Shown here: one piece after another, positions 33,426-45,831 of the stretch
How the letters are laid out: each line of letters starts with the position of its first letter
Numbering within the stretch: position 1 is the first letter of the stretch
Assembly (NCBI GenBank): GCA_015680685.1
Contig: MNCI01000972.1
Coordinates: 181,532 to 245,531, forward strand
From: Gnetum montanum
Taxonomy: Eukaryota > Streptophyta > Gnetopsida > Gnetales > Gnetaceae
Direction: 5' to 3'
Length of the DNA stretch: 64,000 nt
Notes under the pieces: model-generated
Database searches by the model: none
What the model was told of the DNA's origin: nothing
What the model saw: only the letters and a program-made list of their open reading frames with translations
Position numbers and translations under genes: made by a program

Positions 33426-33445
33426 TGGGGTTGTTACCAGGGATC
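33426..33445 (+). promoter_or_regulatory. Primer-binding site of element C
   Basis: TGGGGTTGTTACCAGGGATC against tRNA-Asp complement TGGCGCCGTTGCCGGGGATC: 15 of 20 positions agree and four of the five differences are transitions. Confidence 0.7.
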
Positions 33446-33587
33446 TTTAGTTTGTTATATGCGCTATCTAGGACTTAGTGAAAAATTATTTAACATCATT
33501 GGAATGAGCCCTAAAGTCATATCATACCTCAAAATAACTACAACAATCATAAGAAAGCACACTGCATTTTTTGTCTTCTAATACAAG

Positions 33588-35540
33588 ATGTCTTCTTCTC
33601 ATAGGAATGATTCTTTGTCCAAGTCTAATAGTGTAAATCAACAAGTGCCCTAATAATACAGAGTGATATATGCTTATCCTAATTAGTATGTATCCAATTT
33701 CACCTTTGTCCTACACCAAGATGAATAATTGCAGTGGGGAGACATGGAAGGCAACATTATGTTGCCACTTAATCGATTCATTCCTTCGATGCTCCACCAA
33801 ACTCTTATGCAATTGGGCATCCAAGGGCTTTATGTTGAATATGTTGTGTAGGATAGTGACATCAAGGATTATCATCCCATTGATGTACAACGCCTGAGGG
33901 ATAAACAACTAGAGCAATGCTATGAGTCTGCAAATGGGGAAGTGGTCAAATGATTTCCCCTTCTTAATGTACCAAAAAGATGGTGGAGAATCCTTCTTTG
34001 GGGATTTTTCATATAGAGAGACTCCTCTTTTTGACTTTGGTAAAGGAGGTTAAAACTAGAACTTACAGTCTATGATACAAAATCTTGGTTCTGGCAAGAA
34101 TGGATCCCATGACAAAGGGAGATTCAAGGAGGAGAGTCATGGTAGGGATGCAAGAAAGTAGCATGATCATGATCATGGCCACAAAAATCGAAGAGGGGGT
34201 GGAAGGCACTATGATGGTGCTAGTCCTTCTTCCTCTTCACCTTCGTCATCATCTTCTTTCTCTTCTAGCTCTGAATGCAACCGTAGGGGACACAATCGTG
34301 ATGGAGGTGATTGACCGGATTGAGATGATCATAGGGACTATTGGGCAAGTCAAGATCTAGGGCGTGGGAATTTAAGAGAGGCCTATCACCACACACAAAT
34401 GGGTAGCAGAGGGCATTAGAGGCACTAGGGTCATGGCTATGATGAGCCTGTGCTCGCTACCTGAAGTATGCTAAACATTGTAGGGGCAGTGAGAATTCTA
34501 ACAAGGCATGTGAAAGACAATAAGATTAAGAGATTGGATATGAACAACATGTCCAAGCTTGATGGGGGATATAACTCTGATCCACAAAACCATAGTCAGG
34601 CTTTTCACAATGCCTATTCATTGTAAAATAAAAAAAATGACTAGAAAATTTTTAAGTTTTTTCCTAGGATACTCATCAAACAAATAGAAACCTGGTACCA
34701 GTCCTTGGAGTTGGAATCAATTTGTAGATGGAGTATGATGCTTAAACTATTTAATGATAAGCATCAAACATACTTTTGAGTGTCCAATCTGAGAAGGAAA
34801 ATCTAGGGTTGGAAGCAAAGAACACATGAGTCCTTGAATGCTACCATGGACAGATATTATTCTTTATTACACCAATGCCCTAGCCATGGTTACTCTCAAC
34901 AAGAACAACTTTTCCATGTCATAAATGGGCTTCACTCTAAAATGTGGAGAACTCTTGGGATCTATGCCCAAGGAAGACTGCTTGAGTTAAGAGCCCATCA
35001 AATCCAAAGGTTGATGGAGTAGGTAGCAAAAGAAGAAGAAGAGTTGAGGAAACATGAAAGTGCAGATGAATACAATTGAGATCCTTCCATTCACAAGAGG
35101 GCGTTCTAACTTTATGATAGTGAGGACGAATCATCACTTGATGAGGTGGTGAATTGGAAAACCTTGCCAATTCAAAAATTTACCTCTAAAATTTTGGCTA
35201 AGGTAGATCAGTTATGAGAGTCTATGGATAGCAGATTTCAAGTTGTCCTAAAAATTGTTGAAGAGTCCAAAGAACAAAGTAGTAATCGTGATCGCAGGAG
35301 GCGAAAGGAAGCTGAATGTGCCAATCAAAGGGGTAAGGAAAAGATTGTTGCAGTAGAGGAAGTTGCGAAAACTAAATCAGATGATGATGGTGGGTGTGAC
35401 ATCTACCAATATGAACATCCTAAGGGATGTTGCCCAATCGTGTCACACTTACAAGAGTCTAGGGTGTATGCTTTCAATCCACAACTAGCAACAAGGGAAA
35501 CACCCAAAAGATTGCCTTATCCTCAAGGCAATCTCTAGAA
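33588..35540 (+). pseudogene. gag of element C
   Basis: The ATG at 33588 (MSSSHRND) matches element A. The capsid is around 34540-35060: FFPRILIKQIETWYQSLE, MLKLFND, NATMDRYYSLLHQCPSHGY and VINGLHSKM, in shifting frames. A zinc-knuckle remnant GCDIYQYEHPKGC is at 35395-35435 with its second Cys replaced by Tyr. Stops are numerous. A degenerate Tyr/His-rich linker follows to about 35880. Confidence 0.75.
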
Positions 35541-35899
35541 AGTCCATCAACAACAACAATAGTATCCAAGTGGAACTCCACCACAACTACATGAGTAATA
35601 TCAATAGTGGCACCAATCACAATCGTTGGGGTTGTCACCACTAAGGCAAAAATACCCTTACAAGTAGCTAGAACCATATGGGTATTATGTTTACTAGTCA
35701 TGTTTCTCCTTTCCAACATCACTACTATCAACCCAAATACTATGGAACTCATTCTCCACATTCCAGGAGGGATACCACATTCCATCCTTATCCTTCTCTT
35801 ATTCTTGCACTTGTTCCTCCATCCTCATCGTAGCTACTACTTACTCCATCCATGCAAGGTGAACTTCTAGCCTAGCCATAGCAACAAAATGCTACCAGG

Positions 35900-36710
35900 G
35901 TCATCAATCTAACCTCAGTTAACCAATCGAGTGGTTTAGAACCTCATGCTTGTAAAAGACCATTCTTTTGACCTAATAGCCCTATTAAGCCCTCACAGAA
36001 TTAGGTGGCTAGTTAGCTTACTCCTACCTCATCCTCTACAAACCATTCCATCAAGAACCCTTCAAACCAAATACCATTCAAAATCCATACTTTTATGCTC
36101 ACTCATGTAATATCTGATTAGATCTAGGCTAGTAACCTTCCCAAGAAATTAGCTAATCATGGGAGTCTTCTTATCTATTTACAGATTACTTAAAATGAAC
36201 CATGAAAAACTCTTCTTCATTTAGGTTTTGGTGTTAAATTGATTTCTCATGAGATGTATATTACTTGGAACCTATCACCTCTCAAAGAAAAGCAATATTT
36301 GATTAGAATTTGAAGATCATTCCATTACTATTCCATTGGGGCTAGTAGAAGACATTATGACCACTATCTATGGGTAGTCTTATCCTGTTGATTTCCTAGT
36401 AATTAAGGTTGAGAACTATAAGGGGAACTTCCAAATCATTATGGGAAGGGCATGGATAAGCATTTTTGATGCAAAAATGGACATTAAAGATCTTCCTTTG
36501 GAAATATCTAAGGAAAATGCATTTGGAAAGATCAAGAAGAAGCGAGTTCCATGCATTACGTACAACAATATAGGGTGCAATTGTGTGTAAAAACTTTGGT
36601 TTGTGAAATGAGCATCTATTTTCACATGTAGGTAGTGTTCACATGAAGCAGATATTCAAAGGTGTCTATATGCAGTAGCCACAAAAAAAGAGGGCATCCT
36701 ATGGCTAATT
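35900..36710 (+). pseudogene. Protease region of element C
   Basis: ITIPLGLVEDIMTTIYG near 36325-36375, then YPVDFLVIKVE, FQIIMGRAWISIFDAKM and FGKIKKKRVPCITY, collinear with the protease of element A. The active-site DLG block falls in a frame-shifted stretch near 36215-36240 and is not intact. Confidence 0.75.
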
Positions 36711-36989
36711 ACTGATTCTAAAAGTAGCACAATGTGCATGGAACCTATTGAGAGCCTAACATGTGCTTATGTCATAGGCATGGATAAAATAGAGCAAGTT
36801 CATCACCAACTCTTTGATAATGAAAATGATGATACCAATTGGGAAGAGTTGGAGATCCTTGGGAATTTCAAACAAGAGCCCCTAGAGTTGAAAACTCTAC
36901 TCATGGGCTTGGAAATTGTTGAAAGTGGTCAACAACCTTTGCTTGGTCATATCCTGAACTCACTAGAATTGATCCATGGATATGCTAGC

Positions 36990-38330
36990 ACTACATTTAT
37001 ACTAATCTATTCATGAAATCAAGGAGGTAACCACAACGACAGTTGAATCCAAAATTGAAGCAAATTTTCAAAGAGGAAATTAAGCAACTCCTTCAGGTAG
37101 GCTTCCTCTACCCCATTGTGAATAGTGAGTGGGTCAACCCACTCATGATAGTGCCAAAGAGGGATGGAAAATGGTAGTTTGTATCAACTTCAAGCTGTTA
37201 AACATGAAAACATTCAAAGATCATTTTTCATCATCATTTGTTGATTAGGTGTTGGACACCATATTTGGGCATTGCTATTACAGTTTTCTAGATGGTTATC
37301 GTGGCTATAACCAAATCTAGATTGCACCAGAGGACTAGGCCAAAACAACATTCATGAGTTCCTAGAGGACCTTTGCATATCACAAGATACCTTTTGGTCT
37401 ATGCAATGCTCCTACCACTTTCTAACACCTAGTTTTAAGAATCTTTCAATAGCAAATCGGTAGTAGAGTGGAAGTCTTTATTGATGACTTCTCCACTTAT
37501 GGCTCTACATTTGAACAAGCCTTAGATTGCCTTGAGCAAGTACTCAAAATATGTTTGGAAACAAAATTACAGCTTAATTGGCAAAAAATTCATCTCATGA
37601 TCCAAGAAGGCATTGTATTGGCACACAAAATTTTGTAGGAAGGGATGGAGGAAGGTCATCTAAGGGATCACTCATAAACCATAAACTGTAAAAGATGTTT
37701 GATCATTTCTTAGACACACTGGTTACTACCAATGATTTATAGAGAATTTCTCTAAGATTGCAAAATTGTTGGTTGAGCTAACAAAGAAAGATGCTCCATT
37801 CATCTAGACTAAAGAATGTGAAAATGCATTCTAGAGCCTTAAGCAGAAGCTCGTAAAGACTTCAATTCTATGAGCACTTGATTGGTCCAGACTATTTCAT
37901 ATAATGAAAGATGCATCAAATTATGCCTTGGAAATTATGCTTACATAGTTGGATGACAAGAAATGTCCATATTACATCCATTGTGCAAGTCAAAGCATTG
38001 TGGGTGCACAGTTGAATTACACCACCACAGAGAAAGAACTGATGGTGATGGTATATGTGCTAAAAAAGTTCAAGCATTATGTGCTTGGATACAAAGTGTT
38101 TGTGCACACTGACCACAGTGCCATTCACTTTCTCATGAATAAGCCAATGGTAAGTCCCTGTGTCATATGGTGGCTTGTGATCTTGTAGAAGTTTGATCTT
38201 ACAATGGTAGATCAAAATGGGACTGAGAATGTAGTTGTTGATCACTTGTCTCTATTATGATGGGATAATAAAGAGGAGGAGAGCCCACTCTCTAACTAAT
38301 TTCTTAATAAACTCCTCTTTACTGGTGCAA
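36990..38330 (+). pseudogene. RT and RNase H of element C
   Basis: RT blocks: VCINFKLLNM (37175), FLDGYRGYNQI (37290), KTTFMSS, IPFGLCNAPTTF (37390) and the active site VFIDDFSTYGS (37470), where FIDD replaces YMDD. RNase H follows at 37900-38260 with DASNYALEI, NYTTTEKELMVMVY, VFVHTDHSAIHFLMNK and the linker DQNGTENVVVDHLS. At least ten stops or shifts. Confidence 0.8.
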
Positions 38331-38399
38331 TAAATGAATAAGTACCTATAGAACCAAAATGGTATGATGACATCCTTACTTATCTTCTCACTTAGAAGA

Positions 38400-39620
38400 T
38401 GCTACAAGATTTAAACTACAAGAAGAAACAATAGTTTCTTCATCAAGCTAAGCATTTCATAAAAATCAATAGATACCTTTACAATGTGTGTGCTGATGGC
38501 TTGGTTCATTGGTGTGTCCCTGATGTGGATTAATTGTGCATTCTCTAGGATGATCATGAAGTTCCTTACGGGGCCACTATGTTGGGAGACACATGAGCAT
38601 AAAAATCCTAATAACAAGATACTATTGGCCCATGATCTTTAGGGATGTCCACTAGTTTGTCCAATCATGTGAATGCTATCAACAAGATGGTGGGATGACC
38701 ACATGAATGGAGGATTTTCAATAGTAGATTCAACCACTGGAACCCTTTGACATATGGGGCATCAACTTCATAGATTCCGTCACACCCATGTCCAATGGGA
38801 AGGCTTATATTATCATAGTCGTTGACTATTGTACCAAATGGGTAGAAGCAGTAACCATCATTGACTATACATCATCCACTACTGCATGGTTTGTACAAAA
38901 AAATGTTGTGAATAAGTTTGGGATGCCATGTGCACTAATTTCTAATAATGAAACTCATTTTATAAGTGCTACTTTTCACAAGCTTATGCAACACTTAGGG
39001 GGTTGAAGATAAATTAACAACACCCTACCATCTTGAAGCCAATGGTCAAGTAGAGGTTACTAATAGGGACATCACAAAGATTCTGACAAAAACTATTAGC
39101 AAATATAGGAGAGATTGGAGCATGAAATGCAACGATACCCTTTGGGCCTACTGCTCAACATGAAAACTTCCTATAGGCTACTCTCCCTATGAGTTGATGT
39201 ATGGAAAACTTCTAATGCTTCCAATTCAATCTAAGCACCATACACTCTTAATAGCCTATGACCTAGACCTAGACCTAAGTTTGACACAAAAAGAAAGATT
39301 GATCAACCTAAATGTGCTAGAAGAAAATTGATTGATAGCCCTATCCTTGAATAAAGTGCACAAGGAATTCAACAAACAATTACATGACCTAAGAATCAAA
39401 AGGATTAAACTTTAACTTGGAGATAAGGTCCTCTATTGAAACCCCATGCATGTTCCTCAAAAAACCAAATTCCAAACATTGTGGGAGAGGCCTTATATAA
39501 TTGATGAAACCTTTTCTTCTAGGGTCATGATCATATATAAACCTGAAAGCCCAAACAAGAAGCAGTTGGTCAACATCCAATAGGTAAAGCCTTTCCACAA
39601 GCTCAAGCAAGCTAGTGCAA
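38400..39620 (+). pseudogene. Integrase of element C
   Basis: The zinc module is badly decayed near 38560-38700. The core reads DIWGINFID (38750), where the first catalytic Asp is Asn exactly as in element A, then IIVVDYCTKWVEAVT and NKFGMPCALISNNETHF (38910-38960), where the second catalytic Asp is again Asn. The C-terminus (39180-39610) contains LDLDLSLTQKERLINL and lacks a chromodomain. Confidence 0.8.
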
Positions 39621-40347
39621 CAAATACCTCAATGAATGAACAACCACACTCTATTTTTTAGATCTCCTCATTCCAACTCAGTCACAAGGAAGATGGCCAT
39701 CTATGCTAACCATATCTGGGGCTCCTTAATTTTTCTATTTTTTATTTTACACATTTTTGTTTTTGAAAATTATTTATTTTATACCTTTTTTATTTTAAAA
39801 CTTTTTCCTATTTTACACCATTTTCTTGTTTTACACCATCGTTAGTACATTTCAATTTTTCTTGAATATTTTGCACTTTCTTAAATATTTTACCTTATTT
39901 TAGTATAAATTTCCTTTATGCCAATAGGATATAATGGTGTTGTAGCTATTACTAATGGTGGTTTGTGCTTAATGTTTTATTTGCTAAAGTCTAGTTTTTA
40001 TTTTTAAATTTTTGTATCAATGGCTAAGACATGACTTCTTTTTCATGGAATAGGTAGTGAGTCCATGTCATCCACCCATCCACAAGCTTTATGGTTTTTC
40101 TTGTTTTGGAAGTATGAGGTTCCTTTCATTAAATAACCTTTTAATACATTTGTGATCTTGGTGGTTTTTAGAATTAGGAAGGATTCAAAGATTTTCACAA
40201 GATGTAATTTTAAGGGAACTCAATACTCTTTGTACTCTTCTACTTAATGAGGTGCATGAGTTTTTTCATGGATTTCTTACTATTTTGTGTTGACCAATAT
40301 TAGGAAGTTGAATAAGTCTTTACATGATGTGGTTTTTATTTGAAAAA

Positions 40348-40436
40348 ATGAGAAAAAAAAAATAAAAAAAGAACAAGAAAAGAAAAGAAACAAAAGAAAA
40401 AAAAAAGAGAGAAAAGAAAAAAGAAAAAAATGGTGG
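40348..40436 (+). repeat. A/G purine tract
   Basis: About 90 nt of GAAAA/AAAGA repeats with three interruptions. It is internal, roughly 4.5 kb upstream of the 3' LTR, so it is not the usual polypurine primer, though a second-primer role is imaginable. Confidence 0.6.
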
Positions 40437-40910
40437 AAATTGAAAGCACACCCCTTAGAAAAATAAATGGGCTACAAGCACTGGTTATGGGATTAGAAAG
40501 ACATGTTACCCATGCCTAAAGGTCTCCTCTAAGTAAGGCCCTCTCTCACTTCCTACTTCTCTTTTCTTCTTCTTAAGAAATGGTGGTTGTTCTATGGAAG
40601 CACTCCTATGTCTCAAAAGGGTGGATTAGTCTTGGAGTGGTAATGTGAAGTCACCAAAAGCAATTGGTTTTGATCTAGATTAAGGATGGATCTTCTTAGG
40701 TTATTTAATCACAAATCCACAAAGGACTTCTTATAACCTCAATTTGGAACTCTATTCCACCTTCTCCATTATCCATCCATGCTACCCATAACTCGCCTCA
40801 CTACTGGTGTCCATGTTCTTGTTCGGTGTCTTTGCTTGACATACTTGAATTCTTTGGTAGAACCTTCTAGGTTTTTGTCCTTAACTTTCATAAACCATTA
40901 ATCACCTATG

Positions 40911-40990
40911 GGGCCTATGGACTCCTTAGGTTGAGGTTATGCAAGGGCATAAAAGACATGTGCCTGCTATGGGGAGGACCCACTTGCATA
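40911..40990 (+). other. Conserved ~80-bp noncoding block, copy in element C
   Basis: GGGGCCTATGGACTCCTTAG ... CAAGGGCATAAAAG ... TGGGGAGGACCCACTTGC. Same position and order of words as in B, D and E. Confidence 0.65.
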
Positions 40991-41269
40991 TCTCTTGGTT
41001 GGGTTCGTTAAGCACCTTATCCTTAGGCATTATTACAATCAAAATCTTTCATGCATCCATCTTCCACATCCAACTGTGTGCTCCTTTAATAATTTTCTTC
41101 AATTCACATATTCTCCATCAAAATTTTGAATTTTTCAGCTTCCAAAGATCCTTTTCAATGATTTCATCATATTCTTGGATTTTCTAGGAACTCCATGGAC
41201 CCTAACTTCATTCAAAAATTCCTTGTATTTTTTGAAATATTCAAGTTTGAAAATTTTGTTTATGAACCC

Positions 41270-41362
41270 CATAAATGGGGCTCCATTGATAGAGCCCATG
41301 CATATACATGGCCCCATATATGTGGCCCCATCGATGTAGCACAAAAATAGTATATATATGTA
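41270..41362 (+). promoter_or_regulatory. Putative internal promoter of element C env-like ORF
   Basis: TATATATATGTATAA at 41351-41365, preceded by words of the GGCCCCAT type. The 17-mer GGCCCCATCGATGTAGC at 41324-41340 is identical to 32641-32657 in the 5' LTR, where it also lies shortly before the TATA box. Confidence 0.6.
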
Positions 41363-41738
41363 TAACCTGCCTTAGAAATTTTCACATTTGCTCACAAACG
41401 CCCAAGGATTTTTTGCAATTTTTAGATTCCAAAAATCTTCTAGAGCCCATAACTTCCTAATCATTTATCCAAATCACTCTGTTCTTTAACCCTATAGCTC
41501 CCAAAGGTAAGCTCTTATTCGTGGGGGCCACAAACATGCCATTTTTGACAAAAATGTTTTCAACATTTTTCTAACTCCCACAAAGGTTTAACTAAGGAAT
41601 CATCATTAAAACACCAAATCACAAGAGTTAAACCTTTCCAACAAGCTCTGGTAACACTTACAATAAAAAATTAATTAATAAAATAATCAATTTTCCATGG
41701 TCCAACTGTAGCCAAGTGTAACTAATTAATGAGATAAG

Positions 41739-41800
41739 GTAGCCAAATATTCTAAGCTACACATTATATATACTAAGCTGCGGATGTGTTGTGATTGCAG
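41739..41800 (+). other. Putative 62-bp intron before the env-like ATG of element C
   Basis: ATAAG|GTAGCC at the left and TGTTGTGATTGCAG|ATGACA at the right. A TACTAAG/TTCTAAG-like branch region lies in between (41770-41776). Same place as in B and D. Confidence 0.6.
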
Positions 41801-44600
41801 ATGACACCAAAAGACAAACACACATAGGAAGGAGGACCATCTCAACCAAGGGAAAATTCGCCAAGAATGGGAAGGGGCCAAGAATAGGCTTAGGAAGAAC
41901 CAATTGCAACCCATGCCATGAGGCCTCTCAGGGAAGAGGCTAAAGTGGAGTCTATTTGTCAAATTCCAGAACAAGTGGCAGCAACAGAACATTCCCACTG
42001 GGATGAGGTACCAACTCAACAAGCGAACCTTGAGGTGACTTTGACAAAAGCTTGTCTAAACCAAATCAGATCAAGGAACATCTAGAAGATAGTGCTCTAA
42101 GAGTTGAACTTTGGATCTTTCTTGGAGTAAGCACCTAAAGAAGTACAGGACCAACTGAAGACCTTTCCCATGTGGCTAATTATCATTTCTAGTGAGGAGT
42201 GGTATATGGAAGAGATGTTCTTATTTTGGAACAATAGGCAGGTTGGTTTAATGGTCAAGATCAAGAACATTTCAATGTCCTACTCAGTGCAAGCCATTGT
42301 AGAGGCACTTGGGTTGCCTAAAACGAGGATGAATTTCTCCAAGACTCTGATGTAAGAAAACTCCAACATCAAAAAAGAATGGGTTTAGTGGTGCTATGGT
42401 ATTGACTGCAAAAGGTATGGTGTGCTCATACCAGTAGAAAGAATACACTACAAGATTGCAGTCTTTCACCTAAATCACATGGTTATGCTCAGCAAGATCA
42501 CTATCTTTTCTATCCATGTGTGTGCCACTCTAAATGGAAGATTCTTCGTTAACTTTCCATTGCTGATCTATCTTGAGATAGAGAAGCGGTTCAGGGAGAA
42601 TGAACATAAAAGGAAGGCACTCCCCTTCTCATGCCTCATCAAAAAACTATGTTGAAGAAAAGGAATAGTTTGCTATAGTAATGATGTTGTTCGATGCACT
42701 TCGACTACTAATTGGGTGGAGATGATGAAGGACAAAAATCCTACAACAACAATCTAAGAAGAGAAGGAGATGCCACCACCTCCACCTACCACTCAAAAAA
42801 TAGTGCTAGACATCACTACAACACCCCAATGGTTGCGCAAGTTCTTAAAATGAATTCTGATCAAGCAAGAGTAACAAGTAGGCATGAGTGGTGAAGACCC
42901 ATTTGTGTACTAGTCCACAATGAGTCCCCTTAATGAGATGGCTTGAAAAATTAGCCTAATGGGGGGAGGTGGATCTATTTTCTCTACCTAATGAATGCAG
43001 TTGTCCACAAGGTCAAATCCCAGCACTAGAGAGGTAACAGTATCTCTCTTAGAATAGTAGCAACCCCCATAGATTTCTAGGAATGTTGTGAGCTTTTTAG
43101 TATGCTTGGAGAAGTGCGAGGGGTAATAGTATTGGTGATGCAGCACCAAGGGCAAGATATAATAGTAGAGGTGGTTGCTAACAAAATTGCTGAGACACTC
43201 AATGCATCTCCAACTTTTGTACCAGATGTCACTACACTTAAAGATGTGTAGACATCCACAGAGACCATAAGCAGTAGATTAAGCGTAGCACAACATGAAC
43301 AACTACTAGACTGACTAGTGAGAATTGGGAAATCACTTCCATATGTCTTTGAATTTTTGGATAGTATAACTACAACCCAGTCAAAGTTGCTAGAGGCCAA
43401 GGGGCAAGAACATTATTTTGAAAGGGTAACTTGAAACAACCAAGGAGTTGAATGAATGCTTGGTTGCAGAAGTTGTTGAATTAAGAGCCTAGATTGCCAA
43501 CCCTTCATTTCTAAACCTAGCATTAACAATAGATGAAGTTCTTGAATAGCTTCACACTAGGTTGAAAGGGGTTAAGAGTGCAATGGAGACAACAGTGTTA
43601 TACCAATCCTTGGCGTTTTCTTTGGAATCAATGGAGACAACAATGTTCTAGCATAAGACTCAAAAGGCTTTGGATTTGACTCGCTAAGAGAATGTGTAAT
43701 TGACCACAGAAAATCATTTCCTATGAAATGTTGATGCACATAAATAGTAGTTGACTAATTTTATCCATCAACAATAGGAGCAACTAGCTAGAGCAAACAC
43801 AGAGTTAAGGAGATTGGGAGCTAAGAATAGAATTCTCTCCATGGAGGAGGTCCATGCCCTTCACCAAAAGACTAAAATAGAGGTAGCCACCTGGAAATAA
43901 AATGATCTCAAATTTGAGAGTCAAAGATCACTACAGAGATCATGTTAACCTATAGAAATAAATAAATGAGAAACATATTCAAGTGGCAATGAAAATGATG
44001 AATGAGATCCTTCAACAACTCCAACAAGGACATGAATTATGGCAATCCATCATCGATGGGATTGATCAATAAAATAAAGGAGAAATTTTTCTAAAGGAGT
44101 TGTAGATAGAGGAAATGACTAAATATATGAAGCTTTCCAATATCTAGTATGTGAACCTAGTTATGTTGACTATTAGACAACTGTGGTCAAAATTGGAAAA
44201 GCAAGTGGCCAGCTCATACTTGTTGTATGAGGCTAAGTTCAAGCACCACAATGACACCAAGCAAAAGCTTGCAATGGAAAATACTAAACTCAAGGTTATC
44301 AAGGGAAAATACACTAATCAAAGATCTATTGCTGAGAGCATAGCCAAAAGAATGAATGACTACCAAGAGATACAAAATACAGTGAAGGTGTTCGATGTCA
44401 AACACAAACAATTTGCTGCTTGGTTTGTCAATGTCAAGGAGCTATTCCCAGTAATGCCTTGTCTATGGGATATCCCCATTCCAGCCCACATTAGCAATGC
44501 CATGTGGACTATGAATGATCCTTGGAGCAAGGAGGAAAAGATGAAGGCATTACTGGATGCCTTTCACCTTCCACCAGAGGTAGCAGCTTCAGTAGGATAG
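41801..44600 (+). pseudogene. env-like third ORF of element C
   Basis: ATG at 41801 (MTPKDK). Open pieces: 42170-42355, 42422-42655 (ending LPFSCLIKKLC, equivalent to LQFPYLIRKLC in element B) and 44151-44600. The last, 149 codons, is strongly Lys/Glu-rich and probably coiled coil up to residue 85, then has CLWDIPIPAHISNAMW and a PWSKEEKMKALLDAF tail, ending at TAG 44598-44600. The plan is an N-terminal plant-transposon-protein domain, long coiled coil and conserved tail. No membrane segment is apparent, so envelope function is not supported. Confidence 0.7.
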
Positions 44601-44922
44601 TCACTACCTCCTTAGCCATTGTGCATGCTTAAAGCTTATGAAGGTCCTTTAGAACCTCAAGATCCTCCACCACTTAGGACTATTTGATCTTCTTAACCAT
44701 CTTCATTCCATTAGAGGATGTGTTGTTTAGTTTGAGTAGTCCTGTCATGGTGTTCAAGTTTGTATCATAAACATCACAGATTTTTGTAATGATGTCGATT
44801 TGTACACTTGGGCACTCAGTTTTGTTGTCAGTTTTGCTATGTCAATAGTTAGTAAATAATCTCATACCTTCTCAATTTTCTAAAGGAACTTAAGGACAAG
44901 TTTTCATTCAATTTTGAGGGTA
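44601..44922 (+). other. 3' noncoding end and polypurine-like primer of element C
   Basis: About 320 bp with no ORF. TTTTGAGGGTA directly precedes the 3' LTR at 44923 and occupies the place of the polypurine tract, although only partly purine now. Confidence 0.4.
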
Positions 44923-45826
44923 TGATGAAGCATCAAAGTGTCATGTCAATGGATCCCAATCGACACAGCCCCATTGATGTGGTGTTGACTCATTGATGGG
45001 GCCGTGTTGACATAGCATTTGTTGTGTTTATGAGGTTCCATCGACGTAGCTTCATAATAAATTCTATAAATACACACTTACCAATCATGTTTAGAAAAAT
45101 TCTTGTCATAGTTGTAGTAGAGCTCTTGCAATTTTGTCATTTGAGAGTTAGAATATTTTTTCGAGTGCTCACAACAAGAGTTAGAAAATGTATGAATCTT
45201 CATTTGAGCTTTGATGTACTTAGCACATTAGTGTGAATGGCAATAAAGATGAGCCTTTTGATCAAACCTTGCAACACTTGGAATAGATTAATGATTTATT
45301 TGATTTATTTTTGCATTTATCATTTTTATTAATTACGCAATTAATTAAGATAAGTAAGACTTTAATTAATTAACTAATAAAGCTAAATAGATTAAACACA
45401 TGAGTATGACCACTTTAAGCATAACATACAATGCTTGATAATCCCAATAGTGCTTAACACTTGGTAACCTAGCAGTGTTGTATGCATTCAAGATGTGCAT
45501 GAAAAGTAGGATTAGATGCTTATGTTAGGATAGTTAATTATTAATTAGTAATCAGATTAGTTAAATTGGTTAATAAATTGAGTTTCAACTTGTTATCAAT
45601 CATAGGTGAAAAAAATGTAAAATAATAAAAATCATGTGCCCTAATTACACTTAACCATACAACTAAGCTTCACATGTGTAGTTGGGAAGATAACAATCAT
45701 CACAATTAGATTTCACCTTCTAGAACCAGCATACTTAGGAACTTAAGGTCTACGGAATTCAATCGGATTACCTGTGAATGCTTGTAATTTGTATGGTTGC
45801 GTGTAGCGTATACTCAACGCTCATAA
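44923..45826 (+). mobile_element. 3' LTR of element C
   Basis: 904 bp, TGATGAAG...CTCATAA (last Cys-coded base of TCATCA changed to A). TATA-like CTATAAATAC near 45073. It aligns end to end with 32516-33424, with small indels near 44945 and 45310. Confidence 0.9.
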
Positions 45827-45831
45827 AAAAG

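Larger units (their letters stand above)
39640..41280 (+). other. Long noncoding spacer of element C
   Basis: T-rich (39720-39900), then the block matching element A near 500, then a purine tract at 40348-40436 made almost solely of A and G, and the conserved block at 40911-40990. No credible ORF. Confidence 0.6.
32516..45826 (+). mobile_element. Complete Athila-type element C (13.3 kb) with two LTRs
   Basis: LTRs at 32516-33424 and 44923-45826, flanked by a perfect target duplication AAAAG (32511-32515 and 45827-45831). Inside, in order: primer site, gag, protease, RT, RNase H, integrase, long spacer with purine tract and conserved block, internal TATA region, intron and env-like ORF. All ORFs are broken. 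By eye about one base in ten differs between the LTRs, mostly transitions, so the insertion is old. It split an RTE-type LINE. Confidence 0.92.

Noticed and set aside
41801-44600. True envelope glycoprotein
   Set aside because: No signal peptide, membrane anchor or Cys pattern could be seen; the env-like label is positional only.
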